Below are positions 7,732 through 15,713 of a DNA stretch of 64,000 nt, in pieces (position 1 is the first letter of the stretch; every line of letters begins with the position of its first letter). This stretch comes from Planctomycetota bacterium (GTDB lineage Bacteria > Planctomycetota > JAJSAM01 > JAJVHW01). A program made the translations under genes and the position numbers. The stretch spans positions 1 through 64,000 of the forward strand of contig JAJFFG010000110.1 in NCBI GenBank assembly GCA_021776825.1, read 5' to 3'. Below the pieces are notes generated by a model that was not told the DNA's origin, did no database searches, and saw only the letters and a program-made list of their open reading frames with translations.

Positions 7732-9840
7732 ATGCTTCACCGCCCCTCCCTCCTCCGCCCTGGCCTCGCCCTCCTGCTCACCGCCACCGCCCTCGCCCCG
7801 CATTCCGCCCCGGCCCAGGACACCCCCGGCGTCGTCCTCGTTGACGCCTTCCCCGGCCAGAACTTCTCCCGCCCGGTCCTCGTCCGCCACGCCGGCGACG
7901 GTTCCGGTCGCCTGTTCGTCGTCGAGCAGGGCGGGCGCATCCTCCTCCTCGACGAACCCGGCGAGGTCCCGGCGCCCACCCTCGCGCAGACGTTCATCGA
8001 CCTCTCGTCCCGCGTCACGCGCCGCGGCAACGAGCAGGGGCTGCTGGGCCTCGCGTTCCACCCGGACCACGCGACCAACGGACGCTTCTTCGTCCACTAC
8101 TCGCGCGCCTCGGACGGTGCCACGGTCCTCGCGGAGCTGAACGTCGGGGCAACGCCCGACACGGCGTCGCTCACGACGGAGCGCCTCCTCCTGACGGTCC
8201 CGCAGTTCGCGACGAACCACAACGGCGGCTCGATCGAGTTCGGCCCCGACGGGATGCTGTACCTCGGCCTCGGGGACGGCGGCGGCGCCAACGATCCGCA
8301 ACGCACCGGGCAGGACCTCACGCGTTTGCTCGGCAAGGTGCTGCGCCTCGACGTCGACGATCTCGGCCCGGAGGAGGACTATCGCGTCCCCGCGGACAAC
8401 CCGTTCGTCGCGCGCGCCGGCGCACGCCCGGAGATCTGGGCGTACGGACTACGCAACCCCTGGCGGTTCTCGTTCGACCAAGACACGGGCGAGATGTGGC
8501 TGGCCGACGTCGGGCAGAACCAGTTCGAAGAGGTCGACGTCGTATCCTCCGGCGACAACCTCGGCTGGTCGCGCCGCGAGGGGTTCGAGCTCTTCCGCAA
8601 CGATCCGACCACGCCAGCCGATCCACTGGTGGACCCGGTGCACGTCTACGACCACGCCCTCGGGGTCTCGATCACCGGCGGCTACGTCTACCGCGGCACC
8701 GACCTGCCGACGCTCGATGGTGCGTACCTCTTCGCCGACTTCGTGAGCGGTCGCATCTGGACCCTGCGACGCGACGACGACGCGGTCGACGTCGAGCTCC
8801 TGATGGACACGAGCGACCAGATCGCGAGCTTCGGCGAGGGCGCGACCGGCGAGCTCTACATCTGCGTGTTCACCGGCGGTGGCCGCGTGTTGCGCATCGA
8901 TCCAATGGAGCGCCCGGAGGAGCCAGAGACGCTGCCCGGTCTGATCTCCGAGCTGCCGCTCTTCCGCAACGTCTCGAAGCAACGACCCGTCGCGGGTGCG
9001 CTGCGCTACGGCGTGGCGAGCGCACTCTGGTCCGACGGCGCGGCCAAGGACCGGTTCCTCGTGCTGCCCGAGGGCGCGGCCCTCGACTTCCATCCGGCCG
9101 ATGCGTTCGACATGCCGGTCGGCGGCTACGCCGTGAAGACGTTCGCGTTACGCCGAGGGCGCGCGGGTCGCGCCCGGCCGCTCGAGACGCGTGTCATCCA
9201 CCGCACCGACGATGACGTCCTCATGGCCACCTACGTCTGGAAGGACGATCTCTCCGACGCTGTGCGACTCGACACGCGGCTCGTCACCGACGTGCCGGGG
9301 CCCAAGGGCGACCAGCAGTGGACGTATCCCTCGCCGGACGACTGCACGACGTGTCATCTCGAGATCGCGCGCACCCTGCTCGGCGTCTCCGCACGACAGC
9401 TCCGCGAACGGCGTGGTGGACGGAGTCCGCTGTCGCGCTGGGTGAAGCGTGGCGTGCTCGCCGGCGTCGTGCCGCCCGTGTCGTCGATCGATCGCAATCT
9501 GCCCGTCAACGGACGCGGCCGACTCGAACGCCGTGCTCGCAGCTACCTCGACGCGAACTGCTCGTTCTGCCATCGACCCGGAGCGCCGCAGCCGGCCGGA
9601 CTCGATCTGCGTCCGACCACCGACCTCGCCGGCACCGGACTCCTCGGCGTCGCCACACGCGGCGCGCTCGGTGTACCGGGTGGGCTGCTCGTCGACTCCG
9701 GCGCGCCCGACCGCAGCGTCCTCGTCGAACGCATGCGCATTCGCGACGGCGACGAGCTTCAGATGCCGCGCATCGGATCGGCCCTTGCGGACGAGAAGGC
9801 GCTGCGCACGATCGAGCGCTGGATCCGCAAGCTGGACTGA
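7732..9840 (+). CDS. Secreted PQQ-type glucose/sorbosone dehydrogenase fused to a diheme-motif C-terminal domain
   Basis: A 702-residue exported protein with a signal peptide ending near AAPHSAPAQ|DTPG-like sequence (residues 1-23). Residues about 30-400 form a six-bladed GSDH beta-propeller (EQGLLGLAFHPDH, GLGDGGGANDPQ, IWAYGLRNPWRFSFD, ADVGQNQFEEVD). These enzymes oxidise sugars or aldose side chains with PQQ, and related propellers exist without activity. The C-terminal part resembles the SO2930/TIGR03806 region and carries two CxxCH heme motifs, CTTCH (538-542) and CSFCH (610-614). Electrons could therefore pass from the propeller to c-type heme in the same polypeptide. The ATG at 7732 follows a TACGAT box by 9 bases. 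Confidence 0.85.
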   Translation: MLHRPSLLRPGLALLLTATALAPHSAPAQDTPGVVLVDAFPGQNFSRPVLVRHAGDGSGRLFVVEQGGRILLLDEPGEVPAPTLAQTFIDLSSRVTRRGNEQGLLGLAFHPDHATNGRFFVHYSRASDGATVLAELNVGATPDTASLTTERLLLTVPQFATNHNGGSIEFGPDGMLYLGLGDGGGANDPQRTGQDLTRLLGKVLRLDVDDLGPEEDYRVPADNPFVARAGARPEIWAYGLRNPWRFSFDQDTGEMWLADVGQNQFEEVDVVSSGDNLGWSRREGFELFRNDPTTPADPLVDPVHVYDHALGVSITGGYVYRGTDLPTLDGAYLFADFVSGRIWTLRRDDDAVDVELLMDTSDQIASFGEGATGELYICVFTGGGRVLRIDPMERPEEPETLPGLISELPLFRNVSKQRPVAGALRYGVASALWSDGAAKDRFLVLPEGAALDFHPADAFDMPVGGYAVKTFALRRGRAGRARPLETRVIHRTDDDVLMATYVWKDDLSDAVRLDTRLVTDVPGPKGDQQWTYPSPDDCTTCHLEIARTLLGVSARQLRERRGGRSPLSRWVKRGVLAGVVPPVSSIDRNLPVNGRGRLERRARSYLDANCSFCHRPGAPQPAGLDLRPTTDLAGTGLLGVATRGALGVPGGLLVDSGAPDRSVLVERMRIRDGDELQMPRIGSALADEKALRTIERWIRKLD

Positions 9841-9853
9841 ACGTGCCGACTCG

Positions 9854-9859
9854 TATCCT
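9854..9859 (+). promoter_or_regulatory. TANNNT -10 box of a leaderless promoter
   Basis: TATCCT followed by 6 bases and the ATG at 9866, located only 14 bases after the stop of the preceding gene. No ribosome binding site is present. Confidence 0.5.
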
Positions 9860-9865
9860 CTGCCG

Positions 9866-10579
9866 ATGAGCAACGAGGAGACCGTGCGTCGGGTCGTCGC
9901 CATGGGCGGCGGCGGGTTCCTGATGGAGACCGGCCGCTCGCTCCTCGACGACCACATCCTGTCGCTCACCGGCAAGGAGCGGCCGCGTGTCTGCTTCCTC
10001 GGCACGGCCAGCGGTGACCACGACGGCGTGATCGCCCGGTTCCACCTCGCGTTCCAGGAACGCGACGCCGAAGCGCACCATCTGCGGCTGTTCGGAGCGC
10101 CGCGTACGGATCTCGGTGAGTTCGTCCTCTCGCAGGATGTCGTCTACGTCGGCGGAGGCAACACCGCGAACATGCTCGCCATCTGGCGCGTGCACGGGAT
10201 GGACGAGATCCTGCGCGAGGCGTGGCGGCGCGGCATCGTCATGGCCGGCGTCTCCGCCGGGATGATCTGCTGGTTCGAGGCAAGCGTGACCGACTCGTTC
10301 GGTCCAGTGGCGCCGCTCGGGGACGGCCTGGGCATCCTGCCCGGCAGCGCGTGTCCGCACTTCGACGGCGAGGCCGATCGGCGGCCGATGTATCACCGAC
10401 TCGTGGGCTCCGGCTTCCCCGCCGGCTACGCGGCCGATGACTTCGCGGCGCTCGTCTATCGCGGTACGGAGCTCGAGGAGTGCGTGTCGTCGCGCCCCGA
10501 TCGCGCGTGCTATCGGATCTCGCTTCGCGACGACGGCGTGCACGAGGAGCGGCTGCCGACGCGCTACCTCGGCGGTTGA
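9866..10579 (+). CDS. Peptidase E-like (S51) family protein
   Basis: A 237-residue cytoplasmic protein of peptidase family S51 (PepE/cyanophycinase fold). The nucleophile elbow is AGVSAGMICWFE, the glycine-rich strand YVGGGNTANMLAIWR is typical of the PepE_2 group, and ACPHFDGEADRR supplies the conserved histidine region. Classical PepE cleaves Asp-X dipeptides; the substrate of this subgroup is unproven. The upstream frame is open, but ATG 9866 lies 6 bases after a TATCCT box. Its 3' end overlaps the convergent rhomboid gene by 16 bases. Confidence 0.85.
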   Translation: MSNEETVRRVVAMGGGGFLMETGRSLLDDHILSLTGKERPRVCFLGTASGDHDGVIARFHLAFQERDAEAHHLRLFGAPRTDLGEFVLSQDVVYVGGGNTANMLAIWRVHGMDEILREAWRRGIVMAGVSAGMICWFEASVTDSFGPVAPLGDGLGILPGSACPHFDGEADRRPMYHRLVGSGFPAGYAADDFAALVYRGTELEECVSSRPDRACYRISLRDDGVHEERLPTRYLGG

Positions 10580-11484
10580 TGCGCGAACGTCCACGCGATC
10601 GCGATCACCGCGAGCGGGAACAGCGACAGGAGGGCGTCCGCCCACTTCGGCAGCGCGCGCTTCGTCGTCCAGCGTGAGTGGCTGAAGCCGATGGCGATCC
10701 CGCAGACGAACCCGGTCACGTGCGCGAGCACATCGGTGCGCTCTCCGCCGCCGCCCATATAGCCGAGCAGCCCAATCGAGAACGCGATCGGGCCCCAGCG
10801 TCGCCAGAACGGCAGGTTCGTGCCGCGGGCGAACGCGATCTGCCACGCCGCCAGCGCGCCCAGCGCGCCGAACACCGCCGTCGACGCCCCGATCGACGTG
10901 CTCGTGGCCGCGCCGAGATACGAGTCGAGCAGGTTGCCCACGACTCCGGCGAGCAGCACCGTCGACCAGGCGACACCCGTTCCGACGACTGACGTGAGCA
11001 GGCCGCCGAAGATCGCACCGAAGAACAGGTTGCCGAGCAGGTGCTGGTGGTCGACGTGGAGCGTCAATGCCGTGACCGCACGCCACCACTCTCCCGCTTG
11101 CACGCTGGCGCCGTGCGAGCGCCCGGACCAACGCCAGTCGAGGCCCATCCAGACCCGTCTCTCGGCCAGGAACAGTCCCCAGAGGACGATCGTGTACCCG
11201 ATCACTCCGGGCCACGGACTCGCCCGCTTCTCCGGCACGGGCGCCGGCACGTCAACGCCTCGGTTCTCCTGAAGGAAGTCGTCGATCTCGTCGATGGCGC
11301 GGTCGACGTCGTCCTGCGCGACCGCCACCACGTGGATGCGGCCTTCGTGGCGCGTCTCGTGCGGCACGCCGGCCGAGAGGAGCACCAACACGGCCTCGTC
11401 GAAGGCGCGGCGATCGGCGGTGCGGAGGATGTCGACGTGCACGGGGTGGCCGATTGTGACCCCCCTCCTCCGACGAGACGGCAT
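10564..11484 (-). CDS. Rhomboid family intramembrane serine protease
   Basis: A 306-residue membrane protein. After about 85 N-terminal residues (an alpha/beta segment like the DUF2007-type extension that precedes many bacterial rhomboids) come six or seven membrane helices. The family motifs are intact: WWRAVTALTLHVDHQHLLGN in the early helices, the catalytic serine in GASTAVFGALGAL, and the catalytic histidine in DVLAHVTGFVCG. Rhomboids cleave membrane-anchored substrates within the bilayer. The ATG at 11484 is chosen because the longer frame upstream overlaps the divergent DUF493 gene. An alternative GTG start lies a few codons in. Confidence 0.87.
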   Translation of the reverse strand: MPSRRRRGVTIGHPVHVDILRTADRRAFDEAVLVLLSAGVPHETRHEGRIHVVAVAQDDVDRAIDEIDDFLQENRGVDVPAPVPEKRASPWPGVIGYTIVLWGLFLAERRVWMGLDWRWSGRSHGASVQAGEWWRAVTALTLHVDHQHLLGNLFFGAIFGGLLTSVVGTGVAWSTVLLAGVVGNLLDSYLGAATSTSIGASTAVFGALGALAAWQIAFARGTNLPFWRRWGPIAFSIGLLGYMGGGGERTDVLAHVTGFVCGIAIGFSHSRWTTKRALPKWADALLSLFPLAVIAIAWTFAHQPPR

Positions 11485-11555
11485 CTGCGCGACCGCGGTC
11501 ACGGCGCGCGTCCGGTGTGGCGCCCGGGTTTGGACGCCCCCGCGCCGCCGCGCGC

Positions 11556-11561
11556 TACCCT
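11556..11561 (+). promoter_or_regulatory. TANNNT -10 box of a leaderless promoter
   Basis: TACCCT followed by 7 bases and the ATG at 11569; no ribosome binding site. Confidence 0.5.
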
Positions 11562-11568
11562 GCCGCGC

Positions 11569-11826
11569 ATGGACGGCTGGCCGGAGCCCGAGATCGACTA
11601 CCCGACCCGCTGGGCGTACCGCCTCGTCGGTCCCGATGAGGCCGCGCTGCGCGCCGCGATCACGGAACTCGTCGAGCTGCGCGAGCACTCGATCGCCGTC
11701 GCCCGCACGAGTCGCACGGGCAAGTACACATCACTGCACGTCGAGGTGCTCGTCCACGATCATGACGAACGCCGCGGCCTGGCGAACGCGTTCAATGCGC
11801 ACGCCGCCGTGAAGTTCGTGCTCTGA
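11569..11826 (+). CDS. DUF493 (YbeD-like) small protein
   Basis: An 85-residue protein spanning the whole DUF493/YbeD family: YPTRWAYRLVGPDEAALRAA at the start, SRTGKYTSLHVEVLVHD in the middle and AFNAHAAVKFVL at the very end. YbeD has an ACT-like ferredoxin fold and is thought to be regulatory; in E. coli it lies near lipoate genes. No such neighbours occur here. The start is fixed by the family N-terminus and by the TACCCT box 7 bases upstream. Confidence 0.85.
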   Translation: MDGWPEPEIDYPTRWAYRLVGPDEAALRAAITELVELREHSIAVARTSRTGKYTSLHVEVLVHDHDERRGLANAFNAHAAVKFVL

Positions 11827-11922
11827 AGTCAGTCGGGGGACGGAGACGACGCGCCACGCTCTCGTGATCCCGAGCGTCGCGGATGGACGAGGCGCAGATC
11901 GGTCGTCCCGGCCCGCACGCTC

Positions 11923-13197
11923 TCACCGCGTTCGAGCAGGGTCGGCCCACCGAGATTCATGAACGGGAGACCGAACTTCCAGAAGCCGTAGCGGCCGTGG
12001 GGGCCAGTCGCGCGTCCCGTCCGCGTACGTCGTGCCGGGTGATCCGAGCGCGAGCCCGGCGCCGGGCACTCGCGCGCCGGTGTCATCCCGCACGGTGACG
12101 GAGATCGGACGCGCCGGACGGAGAACGACCGTGGCCTCGCCATCGATGGGCACGGCCGCGATGCACGGAGTGAACCCGGTTGCGCGCACCTCCAGCGCTG
12201 TCGCGCGCGGAACGACGAAACTCCCGTCCGGGAGCGTCCAGACGCCGGGGCCTGGTCCATCGCGCGAGTAGCCCGCCGCCTCACGGCGCACCGAGCGACG
12301 AAGCACATACGCGCCCGAAATCGGCTCGCCGTCAGCGTTGGTCACGACGCCCCGCAGGAGCTCCGGTGCGCGCGGGAGCACGACGGCCGTGTGCTTCAAG
12401 TCGAGATGCTTGGGGTTCAGCCGACCTCCCCCGACCACGCGGAGATCGAGCGTCGCCATCCCGGTGGGATTCACCGTGTCGGAGCGCCGCCCCGTCTCGC
12501 CGGGCCGTGCGACCCAGATGTCGGCGTCGCAGGGTGGGAGTCCCTCCAACGCGTACCGCCCGCGCGCGTCGGTCGATGCGGCGACGTGGGTGGCACCCAG
12601 GTCTCGAGCGGCCGTGTACGGCGGGTGTCCCGCGATGACCAAGGCATGGGGAAGCGGCTGGCCGTCGTAGTCCCTGACCACCCCCGTCAGCCGCTCGCCG
12701 ACCGGCATGCAGAGCACGAGGTCCGTCGCGCCCCCGTCCCTCGGACGCACGACACGAGCGGAGCAAACTCGTCCGGGCGCGCGCGCCACCACGAGCCAGA
12801 AGTACCCAGGCGCCTCTTCGATCGTCAGGCTTCCGCTCGCATCGGTCGTCCCACGTGCATCGGGGACGGGGCGCGAGACGAGCTCGTTGTCCTCGAGCCG
12901 CCACGTCGCACCGTCCGCCATCCAGCGAGACTCGAACATCTCGATGTGCGCGCCGGCGATCGGGTCTCCGTTCGGATCGACCGTCTGCACGTTGAGTGTC
13001 GAGGCGCGCGGAGGGCGTTGCCGCGCGATCGTGCGAAGCGGCGGGCGCCACGCGGGCGGCGCCCCGGGCGGCGTGATCTCCGGCGCGTGGGCGCAGGCGG
13101 CTAGTAGCAGGGTGAGGGAGGCGATCGTGCCAGCGCCTGTGACCCGGACGAGCGGCGATGTCGTCGCTGCTGCATGCCGCGCGTCGTTCGTACGCAA
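11923..13197 (-). CDS. Lipoprotein with carboxypeptidase-regulatory-like domains; 3' end frameshifted
   Basis: A 424-residue reading. A lipoprotein signal (TIASLTLLLAAC) is followed by several carboxypeptidase-regulatory-like beta-sandwich repeats: DPNGDPIAGAHIEM, YDGQPLPHALVIAG, NADGEPISGAYVL and DDTGARVPGAGL. Such domains are structural or binding modules of surface proteins. The last 26 residues (WPPRPLRLLEVRSPV...) look out of frame. Removing one C from the CCCCC run at about 11999-12003 gives WPHGRYGFWKFGLPFMN and LRLVHP, ending at 11829, which reads like a true continuation. The ATG lies 3 bases after the stop of the methyltransferase gene, so it is the third gene of a minus-strand operon. 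Confidence 0.65.
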   Translation of the reverse strand: MRTNDARHAAATTSPLVRVTGAGTIASLTLLLAACAHAPEITPPGAPPAWRPPLRTIARQRPPRASTLNVQTVDPNGDPIAGAHIEMFESRWMADGATWRLEDNELVSRPVPDARGTTDASGSLTIEEAPGYFWLVVARAPGRVCSARVVRPRDGGATDLVLCMPVGERLTGVVRDYDGQPLPHALVIAGHPPYTAARDLGATHVAASTDARGRYALEGLPPCDADIWVARPGETGRRSDTVNPTGMATLDLRVVGGGRLNPKHLDLKHTAVVLPRAPELLRGVVTNADGEPISGAYVLRRSVRREAAGYSRDGPGPGVWTLPDGSFVVPRATALEVRATGFTPCIAAVPIDGEATVVLRPARPISVTVRDDTGARVPGAGLALGSPGTTYADGTRDWPPRPLRLLEVRSPVHESRWADPARTR

Positions 13198-13200
13198 CGG

Positions 13201-13971
13201 CTACCCGCGATATCTCCGCAGCGGCAGGATCATGTGGACCTGCTGCTGATACCGGCGATACGTGTCGCCGAACTCGGCGACGAGCGTCTCCTCTTCGAGC
13301 CGCAGCGCGACGAAGATGTAGATCGTGCAGACGACCGAGAAGAGCAGGTGGCCCTGGGTCATGGTTGGTGCCGACCAGAACGCGATGAGCAGGCCCAACT
13401 GGATCGGGTGGCGCACGAAGCTGTAGAGCCCCGGTGTGCGGAACCCGGAGTGCTCGATCTTGCGGCCCCGGAGGTACTGCCACGGCGTGCGCAGCCCGAA
13501 CAGATCAGCGTGATCGAGCTGGAAACTCGCGATGACGACGATCACGAACCCGAGCGCGCTGACCACGTAGAGCGCCGTGCGCAGCTCGGGCATCTCGACG
13601 TGCCAGACCTCGGCGGGCATCGGGTGCCAGAATGCGAAGATCAGCACGAGCGCGATCGACGTCGCGAGAACGTACGTCGGCCGCTCGACCTCCGGTGGGA
13701 TGTACTGCAGCCACCACCGCTTGAACGAGCGGCGCGCCATGACGCTGTGCTGCAGCGCGAAGATGCCGAGCAGGATGACGTTCACGAGTCGGGGCGAACC
13801 GACGGGCGTTACGGGTTGCCCGCCGTCGATGGTGAGCGCGAGGCCGACGTCCCAGAGGAACAGCACCGTGTACGCCAGCGCCGCCATGGCACCGAGGTAG
13901 ACGACGAGTCCGTAGATCATCACGACCCAACGCCTCGCCGGAGTCGGCTGCGCTGCGTCGTAGTGGGTCAC
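13201..13971 (-). CDS. mddA: Methanethiol S-methyltransferase-like membrane protein (MddA family)
   Basis: A 256-residue protein with five or six membrane helices, belonging to the NnrU/isoprenylcysteine-methyltransferase superfamily. Several segments match the MddA group specifically: LLGIFALQHSVMARRSFKRW, LDHADLFGLR followed by YLRGR, and FRTPGLYSFVRHPIQLGLLI with FWSAPTMTQGHLLF. MddA uses S-adenosylmethionine to turn methanethiol into dimethyl sulfide. The C-terminal EEETLVAEFGDTYRRYQQ is the usual methyl-donor-binding tail. The GTG start overlaps the stop of the FKBP gene. Other members of the superfamily have different substrates, so the activity is inferred. Confidence 0.72.
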   Translation of the reverse strand: MTHYDAAQPTPARRWVVMIYGLVVYLGAMAALAYTVLFLWDVGLALTIDGGQPVTPVGSPRLVNVILLGIFALQHSVMARRSFKRWWLQYIPPEVERPTYVLATSIALVLIFAFWHPMPAEVWHVEMPELRTALYVVSALGFVIVVIASFQLDHADLFGLRTPWQYLRGRKIEHSGFRTPGLYSFVRHPIQLGLLIAFWSAPTMTQGHLLFSVVCTIYIFVALRLEEETLVAEFGDTYRRYQQQVHMILPLRRYRG

Positions 13972-14492
13972 TCGACGATCTTCACCAGCTCGACCTCGGC
14001 TTCGACCGTGCTCTTCGCCGGGACCTTGGGACCGCCATGGTCACCGAACGCGAGTTCGGCCGGGATGGTGACGCGCCAGAGATCACCCACGCGCATGCTC
14101 TGGACGGCCAGATCCACACCCGGGATCGACACCCCGAAGCCGGCGACGCCCAGCAGCGGATCGCCCCCGCGCGTCGTCTTGAACACCTCGCCCTTGCCCT
14201 GCACGCGCATGTCGAGGTGGACGGCGACCTCCATCGCCTTCTGGACCGCCGCTCCGTCGCCGGCCTTCAGCGACTCGATGCTGATCGTGACGCTGTTCAC
14301 CGGGTGCGTGATGGAGAACTTCGACCCGACCGGATGCGGGTTCGGGGTGGTCGGGGCCTGGACCGCCGGTCCGCCGCCACCACCGCCGCCACCACCGCCG
14401 CCGTCATCTCCGCCTCCGCCGCCCCCGCACGCGGGAACGAGGCCGAGCCCTAGAACGAGACCGAACGTGACCAGGATCCTCGTGACGCGCAT
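13968..14492 (-). CDS. FKBP-type peptidyl-prolyl isomerase lipoprotein
   Basis: A 174-residue lipoprotein. The signal MRVTRILVTFGLVLGLGLVP ends at AC, then a glycine-rich linker with two runs of Gly (about residues 22-41). The FKBP domain covers residues about 60-174: VAVHLDMRVQGKGEVFKTT, GVDLAVQSMRVGDLWRVTIP and AELAFGDHGGPKVPAKSTVEAEVELVKI. It should assist folding of exported proteins. The start is set by AAGGGGG upstream of ATG 14492 and by the signal peptide. It is first in an operon with the MddA-like gene, which begins within its stop codon. Confidence 0.85.
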   Translation of the reverse strand: MRVTRILVTFGLVLGLGLVPACGGGGGGDDGGGGGGGGGGGPAVQAPTTPNPHPVGSKFSITHPVNSVTISIESLKAGDGAAVQKAMEVAVHLDMRVQGKGEVFKTTRGGDPLLGVAGFGVSIPGVDLAVQSMRVGDLWRVTIPAELAFGDHGGPKVPAKSTVEAEVELVKIVE

Positions 14493-14601
14493 GCTGCCCC
14501 CTTCGACGCGACCGCCCGCCGCGCGGCGCGCAGGGTAGCGGCTCGACGGGTGGCGTGTCGCGCTCGGCGAGCGTGACACCGTGAGAGATGGGTGCTCAGG
14601 C

Positions 14602-15636
14602 CTACTCGGCCAGGAACTCAGCCAGGAGCCTCGCGACCTCGGCAGGCTGCGACTCCTGCGGGTAGTGGCCGCTGCCCTCGACCAGCACCAGCCGCGAAGT
14701 CGGGATCTCGCGTTCGAAGATGCGAGCGAACCGCTCGACGCCGTACGCCACGTCGTCGGCGCCCCAGACGAGCAGCGTGGGCTGTGAGATCGACCCGAGC
14801 TCGGACTCGCGGTGGGCCTCCTCGTCGATGGCGAGGTCGACCATGCCCTTCCAGTTGGCGGAGTTCTCGCAGACGAGGAAGACCTCCTCGACCTGGTCGT
14901 CACTGACGCCGTCCGGGAAGTGGGGCACGAGCGCGTGGCGGATGTTTTCCCGCGAGTTCACGACGTAGCCGATCTTCGCCAGCGGGTTCTCGCGCATCGC
15001 GATCTCCTCGGGCAGCCACTCGTCGTCGCGGCGCTTGCTGCCGGAGGTGTCGAGGAGCACGAGCCGTCCGATCGCGTCCGGATGATCGAGGGCCGCGCGC
15101 CAGCAGAACTCGCCGCCGTACGAGTTGCCGACAAGGCACACGTCGCGCAGGCCGAGTGCCCGGATCGTCCCGGCGACGTGGTCCGCGCAGCGCTGGAACG
15201 TGATGGGGGAGACGTCCGACCGCGTTGTGCCGTGCCCGATGACGTCGATCGCGTAGACGTCTCGATCCGGCAGCGTGGCGACGAGCCCCTGGCCGCCGTC
15301 CCGGCCGAAGATCAGCCACGTCCAGGTGACGAGGGACGAGGGCGTGCCGTGCACGAGCACCACGGGCGGCAGGGGCGGGTCGGCCGGCTGCGACGCGGGG
15401 ACGTGCAGATACGTCGTTTCGACCGACATCGCCTGCCCGTCGATCTCGATGTCCAACGTGTGGCGCTCGAGGCCGATCTCCCGCACGGGTGTGTTCTTCG
15501 GCAGTGCGAGGAGGCCCGTCTCGACGGCGTCCTTCGGCAGCGAGCGGCACGCACTGACGCCGACCAGGCCCAAGAGAGCCGCCAATCCCGAGGCTGTGGC
15601 GACCACCAGCCTGTGTCCGCGTCGTGTCCCTGCCAT
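14602..15636 (-). CDS. Alpha/beta hydrolase, exported
   Basis: A 344-residue protein. An N-terminal hydrophobic segment ends in VGVSAC, suggesting a lipoprotein or signal anchor. The alpha/beta-hydrolase core follows: oxyanion loop VVLVHGTPSS, nucleophile elbow VGNSYGGEF, acid in LLVWGADD, and histidine in VEGSGHYPQ. DVIGHGTTRSD is typical of epoxide hydrolase/haloalkane dehalogenase-like members. The substrate is unknown. ATG 15636 is chosen as the first start that gives a compact signal peptide; GGAGG lies further upstream. It is divergent from the exported protein at 15714. Confidence 0.8.
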   Translation of the reverse strand: MAGTRRGHRLVVATASGLAALLGLVGVSACRSLPKDAVETGLLALPKNTPVREIGLERHTLDIEIDGQAMSVETTYLHVPASQPADPPLPPVVLVHGTPSSLVTWTWLIFGRDGGQGLVATLPDRDVYAIDVIGHGTTRSDVSPITFQRCADHVAGTIRALGLRDVCLVGNSYGGEFCWRAALDHPDAIGRLVLLDTSGSKRRDDEWLPEEIAMRENPLAKIGYVVNSRENIRHALVPHFPDGVSDDQVEEVFLVCENSANWKGMVDLAIDEEAHRESELGSISQPTLLVWGADDVAYGVERFARIFEREIPTSRLVLVEGSGHYPQESQPAEVARLLAEFLAE

Positions 15637-15701
15637 CCGCGCAGTGTCCCCCGTTCCTCCGTGAACGGAAAGCGGCGTCCTCCGCCCGCATTCCCCAGGA
15701 G

Positions 15702-15707
15702 TACACT
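15702..15707 (+). promoter_or_regulatory. TANNNT -10 box of a leaderless promoter
   Basis: TACACT followed by 6 bases to GTG 15714 or 9 bases to ATG 15717. No ribosome binding site. Confidence 0.45.
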
Positions 15708-15713
15708 GCACAT

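Noticed and set aside
14366-14440. Glycine-coding repeat as a separate element
   Set aside because: It is the flexible linker behind the lipobox of the FKBP lipoprotein.
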